Shown piece after piece: positions 5,601 to 12,277 of a DNA stretch of 12,277 bases. The DNA is from Flavobacterium sp. (GTDB taxonomy: Bacteria > Bacteroidota > Bacteroidia > Flavobacteriales > Flavobacteriaceae): contig JAIXTU010000198.1 in NCBI GenBank assembly GCA_027483785.1, forward strand, positions 1 to 12,277, read 5' to 3'. Within the stretch, counting starts at the first letter, position 1; every line of letters begins with the position of its first letter. Below the pieces are notes generated by a model that saw nothing but the letters and a program-made list of their open reading frames with translations, was not told the DNA's origin and made no database searches. A program made the translations under genes and the position numbers.

Positions 5601-7829
5601 ATGAGCTTTAAAAGTGTGCTATTTCCAAAGACTTTAAAAATAAGTTCCTCTGGTGAAATGATACCGCTTGAATTTTTTGGCGAGGTGATACCATTAGCTA
5701 AAAAGATACAGTTTAAGTTAGGCTTTTTTAGCTCTAATTCTATAAGCACTCTGTCATATGGTTTTGCACAATTTATCTACAATGGCGGAACCATAGATTT
5801 TCTCATTAATCACTTTTTATCGGACGGCGACTATAAACTGATGAATGATGGCATCTTTATCGATGAATCGTTTTATGACTCGATTGAAGAAAAAATTCTT
5901 CGCGATTTGGAGCGCCTCAATGAGGTTTTGACCAAAAAGCAAGTGAATCACTTTTACAATTGCTTGAGATACCTGATTGACAACAACCGTGTTACAATAA
6001 CGCCAGTAACTACCAAATCCGGTGAAATTTCACATTATAAAGAGGCTTTATTTTGGGACTACGACGACAATGTTATCAACATTATAGGTAGCTGTAACTT
6101 TACTTACAAGGGAATTGCTTGTAATGGCGAGAGCTTTCTGATAAATCGTTCTTGGGGAGAAACTGCAGAGCGAGCAAATATTGAAAATGAGATATTAGAT
6201 TATGAAAAGATGTTTCAAAAACAGTCGGATGCGTTCATCTACCTCAAACCTGATAAACTTATAAATATTGTTTACGACAATTCTGTTTCTCTAAGCGAAA
6301 AAGACCTGCTCCAAGAGGAACTCGACCTTATAGAGGCTGAGAGCAATGAAGCCACCGATGAAGTAACTAAACTAAAAACCGTTAACAAAAAGCTACAACA
6401 AAAGTTTGAAGAGAAAGTTACTGAAATGCTAAGTAAGCCAAGGTTTCCGCGACCAAATGAACCAAGGCCTTATCAAAATGAAGCCTACAAAAACTGGGTA
6501 AATAATAATTTCACGGGGATATTTGGTATGGCAACCGGTACTGGTAAAACCAAAACTTCTCTTAATTGTGTACTAAATGAGTATAAGAAAACCAACAGTT
6601 ATTATACTTTGATTTTAGTGCCATCCATTGCATTATTAAATCAATGGGAAGAAGAGGTTGTTGAATTTAACTTTCAGAATATTTTAAAAATTGGTGGCGG
6701 AAATTATTGGGAAAAAGAATTCTCTAATTATGTGAGTAATTTTAGCGCAGGTATAAAGACAAGTTTAGTGATCATTGCGACCTATGCCAGTTTTACTTCG
6801 TTAAAATTTCAAAAATATTTTAATAAAGTTGAAAATGAATTTATCCTAATAGCAGACGAGGCTCATAATATGGGTGCAAAAAATATAAAAGCTGCCGTAA
6901 AGAATTCGCAAATTCAAAAGAGAATTGGATTGTCTGCTACTCCAAAAAGAGTGTACGATGTTGAAGGCACAGAATTCATTGATAAATTCTTTAATGACAA
7001 AGAGCCCTACACTTATAACTTTTCAATGAAACAAGCCATGGAAATGGACTTCTTGACAAACTACAAGTATTACCCTGTATTAGTAGAATTAAATGAAGAA
7101 GAGCTTGACAATTATATAGAAATTTCGAAAAGACTCCTGAGATATTTTGATTTCGATAAGGGTGAATTTAAAAAAGATCCAATGGTTGAAAAATTACTGT
7201 TACTAAGAAAAAATATTATTCATAAAGCAAACAATAAAATTGAGTGCTTCAAAAATATACTTACTGAGCTGAGACAATTGAATAAAGTAAAGTATATTTT
7301 CACATATATTCCAGAAGGATATGTTTATGATAAGAACGGTGGTTCTGAGCGAATGTTAAATAAATTTCTTTTAGCTGGTCATGATGTTCTTCCGAGCTTG
7401 AAAATGAATTCATACATTGCTGAAGGGCAAAATTTAAATGATTTACTGAGAGGGTTTTCAGAAGGTAAAATAGAAATGTTATTTGCGATGAAGATGTTAG
7501 ATGAGGGTGTTGATGTGCCAAGAGCTGAAGTTGGAATTTTTGCTAGTAGTACAGGAAATCCGAGACAATTTATCCAACGTAGAGGTAGATTGCTGAGAAA
7601 GCATAAAGATAAACCGTACGCTACAATATTTGATATGGTTGTAGTGCCAAGATTAAATGATAATAATGCTGAACTTTTTAACATGGAAAGGAATTTAGTG
7701 CATAATGAATTGCGGAGAGTAGGCTATTTTGCCAGCTTAGCTCTTAATTTTTATGATTCCAAACAAGCTCTTGAACAAGTTTGTTTTAAATATAATTTAG
7801 ACTTAGATACTATTATAAACGAACTATAA
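5601..7829 (+). CDS. PLD-like nuclease / superfamily 2 helicase fusion, probable restriction subunit
   Basis: This 742-residue protein joins two enzymatic halves. Residues about 30–200 form a phospholipase D-like nuclease domain with H145-x-K147 and GSCNF at 163–167. The usual HKD aspartate is one position out of register. A charged helical linker (about 235–285) follows. The helicase core then shows motif I GTGKT (313–317, K316), motif II DEAH (419–422), motif III SAT (445–447), motif V LDEGVDVP and motif VI QRRGRLLR (659–666), so it should be an ATP-driven DNA translocase. The start is bounded by an in-frame TGA at 5595–5597. It opens a five-gene operon with only one base before the next gene. 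Such PLD-helicases occur in restriction modules tied to DNA modification, including Dnd-type phosphorothioation loci (family knowledge). Cutting of unmodified or foreign DNA is inferred. The first part of the gene is less A+T-rich than the rest. Confidence 0.85.
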   Translation: MSFKSVLFPKTLKISSSGEMIPLEFFGEVIPLAKKIQFKLGFFSSNSISTLSYGFAQFIYNGGTIDFLINHFLSDGDYKLMNDGIFIDESFYDSIEEKILRDLERLNEVLTKKQVNHFYNCLRYLIDNNRVTITPVTTKSGEISHYKEALFWDYDDNVINIIGSCNFTYKGIACNGESFLINRSWGETAERANIENEILDYEKMFQKQSDAFIYLKPDKLINIVYDNSVSLSEKDLLQEELDLIEAESNEATDEVTKLKTVNKKLQQKFEEKVTEMLSKPRFPRPNEPRPYQNEAYKNWVNNNFTGIFGMATGTGKTKTSLNCVLNEYKKTNSYYTLILVPSIALLNQWEEEVVEFNFQNILKIGGGNYWEKEFSNYVSNFSAGIKTSLVIIATYASFTSLKFQKYFNKVENEFILIADEAHNMGAKNIKAAVKNSQIQKRIGLSATPKRVYDVEGTEFIDKFFNDKEPYTYNFSMKQAMEMDFLTNYKYYPVLVELNEEELDNYIEISKRLLRYFDFDKGEFKKDPMVEKLLLLRKNIIHKANNKIECFKNILTELRQLNKVKYIFTYIPEGYVYDKNGGSERMLNKFLLAGHDVLPSLKMNSYIAEGQNLNDLLRGFSEGKIEMLFAMKMLDEGVDVPRAEVGIFASSTGNPRQFIQRRGRLLRKHKDKPYATIFDMVVVPRLNDNNAELFNMERNLVHNELRRVGYFASLALNFYDSKQALEQVCFKYNLDLDTIINEL

Positions 7830-7830
7830 A

Positions 7831-8040
7831 ATGGATAGAAATCAAATATTAAAGGAGATTTTAGCCGATAAAGAACTGTGCGAAAAGTACAAAATCAAAG
7901 AAGTAAGCAAAATTAATACAACACCTCCTTACAACAACAAACTAGTCGAGGTTCTCGCAGTTATCATAAATGAAAACGATAACAATCTCAGCGAGAATAT
8001 GATATACAAAAAGATTAAGAATATTCACAACATAGGATAA
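7831..8040 (+). CDS. small protein of DNA-modification island, unknown function
   Basis: This 69-residue protein starts one base after the helicase stop and ends one base before the ATPase start, so it is clearly co-translated with both and unlikely to be a chance frame. It is rich in Lys, Asn and Ile, predicted soluble and largely helical, with no signal peptide or membrane segment. I recall small proteins of this size annotated as DNA-modification-system-associated in similar Bacteroidota loci, but see no catalytic motif. An adaptor between helicase and ATPase is a guess based only on position. Confidence 0.7.
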   Translation: MDRNQILKEILADKELCEKYKIKEVSKINTTPPYNNKLVEVLAVIINENDNNLSENMIYKKIKNIHNIG

Positions 8041-8041
8041 C

Positions 8042-10228
8042 ATGGCATCAATTATTAATAAAATATCCTTTAAAAATTTCTTTAATTATTATGGGGAGTA
8101 TGATGAAAATACAACTTATGAATTTGAAGAAGGAGTTAATATTATTGTAGCTGATAATGGTGCTGGAAAATCAAAATTTTTCAATGCCTTTTTGTGGCTT
8201 TTTTATGATCAAATCCTGGATTCTGATGACAAGATTAAAAAGAATGTAAAAGATGTCGCTGTAAAGATCATCTCAGACAAAGCAAAAAATGAAACTGCTA
8301 TCGGTGATAGCGTTGAAACAGGAATTCTAATTGAATACTCCACTGGATTATGGAAATATCAAATTACTAAATCTTTTACTGCTACAAGAATTCGAGAAAA
8401 TATAACCTCTTATGATAGTTGGCAAGTTATTATAAATGATGTTGAAGTTAGTCAAACTGATCATGTTTTACCAAAGTTTAAACCCGTTTACGACGCAGAT
8501 GAAAAAAATAGCATTATTAAGAAATTGATTTTACCTAACCTCAGACAGTATTCATTTTTTCAAGGTGAGGAAGTAGATAGTATTATTGATTTCGGAAAAA
8601 AGTCTAGTATTGAAGAAGCTGTACGAACATTGACAGATATCAGTAAATATGAAGAATTGGTAGAATTGACAAAAGCATTTAAAGTTAAAGCGGAGAAGGA
8701 TTTGAATAAGCAAATTCAAACTGGACAGGAGCATAATGAACGACTTGATAAGGCTATTAAACTGAAAGAGGAGTTTGAAAAGAGTTTAGAAAATGATGAA
8801 ATTAAACTTAAAGAGTTTGAAAATTTATATGATTTCGCTGAACAAGAAAAAAATGAATTAGAGCAAAACTTTTCAAATGCCGAAAAGCGAAATGAACTCG
8901 ACTTAAAAATTAAAGAGAAAAATAGACGGGTGAATGAAGCAGCAGATGAATATAGTTCATTTCTGGAGTCATTAAATAATCGATTTTTCGATGGAAACTT
9001 TTCTTGGATATCTCTTGGTTTTGAAGATGTCGAAACTGAATTTCAAGAGAAAATTCAAGCTTTTAGAGAAATACATTATGAAAAGAAAGCTCAAAAAAAT
9101 AGAGGTGAAAATCCTAATCAGCATTTTCATTTTTTACCGTTGGATTCACCCGATAGTGTTTCTTTAAAGAATATGATAGATAGAGAACACTGTTTTATTT
9201 GTAATCGAGAGGCAAAAATTGGAACACCAGAACACGACCATTTTATTAAGTTAAAAAACCGTGCGGTTGATTCTAAAAAAGATGTTGAATTTGTAAAAAA
9301 TAATCTGGAAGCATTCTTCGGTGGGCTGCAAATAAATGCTCAACCATTCTACAATAAAATAGAGAGTATTGAAGACAGTATTTTAAAAACGAGAGAAAAA
9401 GAAATACATCTAAATGAACGATTAACCAAGTTAAAGAATGAGCTAAAAACTTTAAAGTCACAACGCAAAGATTTGTTAATTTCTGGAAATGAAGACGACG
9501 ACCCGCAAGTAATTATCAATAGATACAAAGGTGCTATCAAACGAATTGAACAATCATCATATCAAATAGAAAAACTTAAAGATAGTATTAGGCAACTAAA
9601 AACTAAAATTCAAAATACCGAAAAAGAAATACAGTCTTTAAGGCCAGCTGATTTACCCGAGGGCTATCTTCTGAATTACGAAATATGTAATGATTTGGCT
9701 ACTGCTACAGAAAAAGCAAGAGAAAGAGTCTTTAATAACATGATTAACTTGTTAGAGAAAAATGCAAATCATCACTTCCAAAACTTAATTAAATATAATG
9801 AACTTGCCGGAGGTAAATTAAAATTTGATAAAACACCATCAGGCGCTATTGAATTCAATTACACCGATAACAAAGGAAATTTGGTTGCCGGCGCAGCGGA
9901 AGGATTTCAAAGAATGAAAAAATTCTCGGTTGTTATGGCTGTGATATCTGCAAATACAACAAAATACAATTATCCATTATTGGCAGATGCTCCATTATCA
10001 GCCTTTGGATCAGCATTTACGGAGGGTTTTTTTGAAGCTACAGGGAATGTATTTCCACAATCAATTATTCTTGTAAATGACTTATATGACAAAGAAGATG
10101 ATATGAAATTGAATGATCTAGGCAAAAAAATCATCAAAAACAGTCTTGTAAAAAGAGTTTATGTAAATCAAGTACCCCAAGGTGTAGACCAAGTAGAGCT
10201 AGTAACTACTAGAAAAAAGATAAAGTAA
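8042..10228 (+). CDS. SMC/Rad50-like ATPase with zinc-hook motif (DndD-like)
   Basis: This 728-residue protein has the split ABC-ATPase layout of SMC, Rad50 and DndD proteins. The N-terminal P-loop reads ADNGAGKS (37–44, K43), followed by a Q-loop-like region YSFFQGEEVDSII near residue 170. Long Lys/Glu-rich coiled coils run from roughly 195 to 300 and 430 to 540, interrupted by HCFICN with C384 and C387, a Rad50-style CxxC hook. The C-terminal head has GAAEGFQRM where the ABC signature is expected and PLLADAPLSAFG as Walker B (D649). Several consensus positions are unusual: Ala for the first P-loop glycine, Ala after the Walker B aspartate, and no aspartate in the D-loop. It is expected to bind DNA ends or bridge DNA using ATP. 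The stop overlaps the next start as TAATG. DndD-like assignment is inference. Confidence 0.82.
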   Translation: MASIINKISFKNFFNYYGEYDENTTYEFEEGVNIIVADNGAGKSKFFNAFLWLFYDQILDSDDKIKKNVKDVAVKIISDKAKNETAIGDSVETGILIEYSTGLWKYQITKSFTATRIRENITSYDSWQVIINDVEVSQTDHVLPKFKPVYDADEKNSIIKKLILPNLRQYSFFQGEEVDSIIDFGKKSSIEEAVRTLTDISKYEELVELTKAFKVKAEKDLNKQIQTGQEHNERLDKAIKLKEEFEKSLENDEIKLKEFENLYDFAEQEKNELEQNFSNAEKRNELDLKIKEKNRRVNEAADEYSSFLESLNNRFFDGNFSWISLGFEDVETEFQEKIQAFREIHYEKKAQKNRGENPNQHFHFLPLDSPDSVSLKNMIDREHCFICNREAKIGTPEHDHFIKLKNRAVDSKKDVEFVKNNLEAFFGGLQINAQPFYNKIESIEDSILKTREKEIHLNERLTKLKNELKTLKSQRKDLLISGNEDDDPQVIINRYKGAIKRIEQSSYQIEKLKDSIRQLKTKIQNTEKEIQSLRPADLPEGYLLNYEICNDLATATEKARERVFNNMINLLEKNANHHFQNLIKYNELAGGKLKFDKTPSGAIEFNYTDNKGNLVAGAAEGFQRMKKFSVVMAVISANTTKYNYPLLADAPLSAFGSAFTEGFFEATGNVFPQSIILVNDLYDKEDDMKLNDLGKKIIKNSLVKRVYVNQVPQGVDQVELVTTRKKIK

Positions 10229-10716
10229 TGACAAGTCAAGAATTTAAAGCATCTATACTTATAAAAAGACCGCGCTACGCAAATAGTAGAATACCTTTGA
10301 TTGAGGTGTTGGCAAACAAAGGAAGTAGATCTTCTGAATACAGCCAATTTGGACCTATTTATGAGTTATACATTTATGCATTTATGTTAGGCATAAAGAA
10401 AAATTTAAAGTTACCCTTACCTCCAAGAGATTTAACAACAGATTTTATGGAGATTGGAAAGTGGAAAAGAGATAGCTCATTAGTAGATTTTCTTTTGATG
10501 ATTATTTTTACTAAGAGCGACGAAATTGGATTTGTTTGGAATGATTTAGAGGAAATGGACGAAGCAGAATTAAATCAAGTTATCAACAAAATAATCACCT
10601 TTATTGAAGAATACGCTAATGGAGGGCTTGAATACTTACATGGATTATTAGACAAGAGCGAGTTAGAGAATTCTCACTATATGTTTATTGATTTATATAA
10701 AAACTTAATCTCATAA
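10228..10716 (+). CDS. Dnd-system-associated-like small protein
   Basis: This 162-residue protein starts on the last base of the ATPase stop codon (TAATG), indicating coupled translation. RIPLIEVLANKGSR near the start, the segment YELYIYAFMLGIKKNL (45–60), and EEYANGGLEYL (127–137) resemble, from memory, the family called dnd system-associated protein 4, which also ends with an EEYANGGLE-type motif. No catalytic residues are recognisable. The mixed hydrophobic and acidic helices suggest a soluble structural partner. If the resemblance holds, it ties the operon to DNA phosphorothioation. A profile search would decide. Confidence 0.65.
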   Translation: MTSQEFKASILIKRPRYANSRIPLIEVLANKGSRSSEYSQFGPIYELYIYAFMLGIKKNLKLPLPPRDLTTDFMEIGKWKRDSSLVDFLLMIIFTKSDEIGFVWNDLEEMDEAELNQVINKIITFIEEYANGGLEYLHGLLDKSELENSHYMFIDLYKNLIS

Positions 10717-10722
10717 ATTATT

Positions 10723-11679
10723 ATGACAATTAAAGAGTCAATATTAAAGAGTTTAGAAGATATTAATAGTCTCGCTAATGCCTCAGAGATTTACAAGCAT
10801 ATTGTGAACAAAGGGTATTATGAATTTGGTGCAAAAAAACCAATTGCATTAGTTTCTGCAATGTTGGGAGAATTTATAAAAAATGGAGATTCTAGAATTA
10901 AAAGAAGTAAAATTTCAGGTGAAACATATAAATATTATCTTAGTAAGATAGAAAAAACTTTAGTAATAGATCAATTTGGCTCAGATATTATTAACCAAGA
11001 CAAAATAAAACCAAAAAAGAATGACTATCAAGAGAGAGACTTACATAAACTTTTGAGTAGTTTTCTAAAAAATACAGATACATATTCCAAGACTATTTTT
11101 CACGAACAATCTTCAAACGCAAAGGACAATCATCAAAAATGGATTCATCCAGACGTTGTTGCAATACAATTTTTGAACTTACAATCGAAAATCAATCAAA
11201 CATTCTTAAAAGCGATCAATAAATTGGATATTTTTAAAATCTCATCATTTGAAATTAAAAGAGAAATTAATTCAGATTATGAATTGAAAAAAACATTTTT
11301 TCAAGCAGTATCAAACTCAAGTTGGGCAAACTATGGATATCTAGTTGCATTTGAAATTAGTGACAGTTTAAGTGAAGAAATGGAAAGATTAAACCAATCA
11401 TTCGGTATCGGAATAATTGAATTAAAAGCAAATCCTTACGAGAGTAAAATCTTGTTTCCTGCCAAATACAAAGATTTAGATTTCAAAACAATCGACAAGC
11501 TTTGTAAAATCAATAAAGATTTTGAAAAATTCATTGAACAAATAGAAAAACTAATGACGGCAAGCGATAAATATTACAAATCCACACAAAAAGAATTGGA
11601 AGAATTTTGTGACAGCTATTTTCTAAGTGACACTGAAATTGATGAGTACTGTAAACTTAAATTTATACCTAAAGCATAG
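10723..11679 (+). CDS. HARE-HTH domain protein with PD-(D/E)xK-like nuclease domain
   Basis: Residues 1–75 of this 318-residue protein fit a HARE-HTH winged-helix module: TIKESILKSLED, then a segment with NASEIYKHIVNKGY, then SAMLGEFIKNGDSRIKR. HARE-HTH domains are known in restriction and chromatin proteins and have been proposed to sense modified DNA. After a linker, RDLHKLLSSFL, WIHPDVVAI (D144) and SSFEIKRE (E177, K179) form a D…ExK arrangement like PD-(D/E)xK endonucleases, followed by a helix-rich C-terminus. The gene starts 6 bp after the previous one and closes the operon. It could be the effector that cuts invading DNA, or a reader of a host mark. The domain calls are from pattern recognition; the nuclease fold is moderately certain. 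Confidence 0.75.
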   Translation: MTIKESILKSLEDINSLANASEIYKHIVNKGYYEFGAKKPIALVSAMLGEFIKNGDSRIKRSKISGETYKYYLSKIEKTLVIDQFGSDIINQDKIKPKKNDYQERDLHKLLSSFLKNTDTYSKTIFHEQSSNAKDNHQKWIHPDVVAIQFLNLQSKINQTFLKAINKLDIFKISSFEIKREINSDYELKKTFFQAVSNSSWANYGYLVAFEISDSLSEEMERLNQSFGIGIIELKANPYESKILFPAKYKDLDFKTIDKLCKINKDFEKFIEQIEKLMTASDKYYKSTQKELEEFCDSYFLSDTEIDEYCKLKFIPKA

Positions 11680-11700
11680 CTTTATTAATGGTTAGAAATA

Positions 11701-12277
11701 TTAATTATTCGGGGATAACGGTATATCTATAAAATTAGCTACTAATTCAATACCTTTCATTTTGTTGTATTCCACAGTTATGTATTCTAAATCACACTCT
11801 AAACCAAGAAGGTATTTTGAATATTCCCGAAGTAGTTTAACTTGTGTTTTTTTTATAGTGTGTTTAGCATTATCCCAGATTATATCTTTCCAATATATGC
11901 CGCTTAAATTTGGATCAATTTTATTGAATGCTTCCCAAAATAATTCAGGGTTGTTTATTTGGCTCCAATAAATAAATGATTTTGCTAGAATATTTATGCC
12001 AACTGGTCTAAAAAGCATATTTCCCCCATCAACACTTCTGTGATCTTTTACCTCCGTATCTTTAATAATAAATGCAGAATTATATGATGGAATATTTTGA
12101 AAAGCAGAGTTCCAAAAAATTAACGTTTTCTGATACAGTTGCTTAATAATTTCATCACTTGGTCTAAAGTCTTTGTGCGTATAATCCGGGGCATATAAAA
12201 TATTATTGACGTCTTTTAAATTAAGTATTGTGGTGAATTTTGTCGATGAAGCATCAATATTAGCAGCCTTATTTAAA
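11701..12277 (-). CDS. C-terminal part of a DndB/DGQHR-domain-like protein (5' end beyond window)
   Basis: The minus-strand frame is open from the stop at 11701–11703 to the right edge, giving about 191 residues. It therefore continues past the internal Met at 12018 and is a truncated view of a longer gene. DHRSVDGGNMLFRPVGINIL is the clearest segment. From memory, a GG-hhFRPhG motif is typical near the C-terminus of DndB and other DGQHR-domain proteins, which accompany DNA phosphorothioation and related modification systems, DndB as a regulator. The defining DGQHR residues would lie upstream, out of view. It converges on the HARE-HTH gene with a 21-bp gap and no evident terminator. This is the main hint that the island involves DNA modification. 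Confidence 0.55.
   Translation of the reverse strand, partial: LNKAANIDASSTKFTTILNLKDVNNILYAPDYTHKDFRPSDEIIKQLYQKTLIFWNSAFQNIPSYNSAFIIKDTEVKDHRSVDGGNMLFRPVGINILAKSFIYWSQINNPELFWEAFNKIDPNLSGIYWKDIIWDNAKHTIKKTQVKLLREYSKYLLGLECDLEYITVEYNKMKGIELVANFIDIPLSPNN

Noticed and set aside
5601..11679. DISARM, BREX, Wadjet or type I restriction system
   Set aside because: There is no methyltransferase, DUF1998, PglZ, HsdS or JetABCD-type gene set in the window.
11701..12018. 105-residue complete gene starting at the Met at 12018
   Set aside because: The frame remains open upstream to the edge of the window, and the conserved-looking segment DHRSVDGG lies before that Met, so it is an internal methionine of a longer gene.

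Overview
The window looks like a chromosomal segment of a Bacteroidota bacterium, most likely a flavobacterium. The evidence is the gene order metY–metX–homoserine dehydrogenase, weak or absent Shine-Dalgarno sequences, tandem heptamers beside dinB, and a GC-rich hairpin-forming intergenic element starting GGGCGTT and ending CCTAACGC. This placement rests on family knowledge and recall, not on a database search.

The left part (about 1–5155) is ordinary chromosome read on the minus strand. In transcription order it holds a regulatory leader (5155–4831), metY (O-acetylhomoserine sulfhydrylase), metX (homoserine O-acetyltransferase), hom (homoserine dehydrogenase, overlapping metX by 20 nt) and dinB (DNA polymerase IV). 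The three met genes carry aspartate semialdehyde through homoserine and O-acetylhomoserine to homocysteine. The leader is the best-supported regulatory discovery here. It contains two consecutive transcription attenuators. Each has a short leader peptide packed with Cys and Met codons (a shared core CCCMMW), an antiterminator segment inside or at the end of the peptide gene, and an intrinsic terminator with a U-tract. The predicted logic is that ribosomes stalled by a shortage of charged tRNA-Cys or tRNA-Met let transcription continue into metY.

From 5156 to 5600 there is no gene. The stretch contains an 11-bp direct repeat with 15-bp period, a 180-bp GC-rich element with nested inverted repeats (5327–5506), and two overlapping perfect palindromes (5533–5549) just before the next operon. 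This is the border between the host locus and a visibly more A+T-rich accessory island.

The right part (5601–12277) is a probable DNA-modification-linked defence island. Five plus-strand genes form a tight operon: a PLD-nuclease/superfamily 2 helicase fusion; a 69-residue protein; an SMC/Rad50-like (DndD-like) ATPase with a CxxC hook and unusual ATPase motifs; a 162-residue protein resembling Dnd-associated proteins; and a HARE-HTH/PD-(D/E)xK nuclease. Facing them is the 3' end of a minus-strand gene whose C-terminus resembles DndB/DGQHR proteins. I infer a Dnd-like phosphorothioation or other modification-dependent restriction system, with the modification genes probably beyond position 12277. 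No sulfur-transfer gene (DndC-like) is visible, so the chemistry is unproven.
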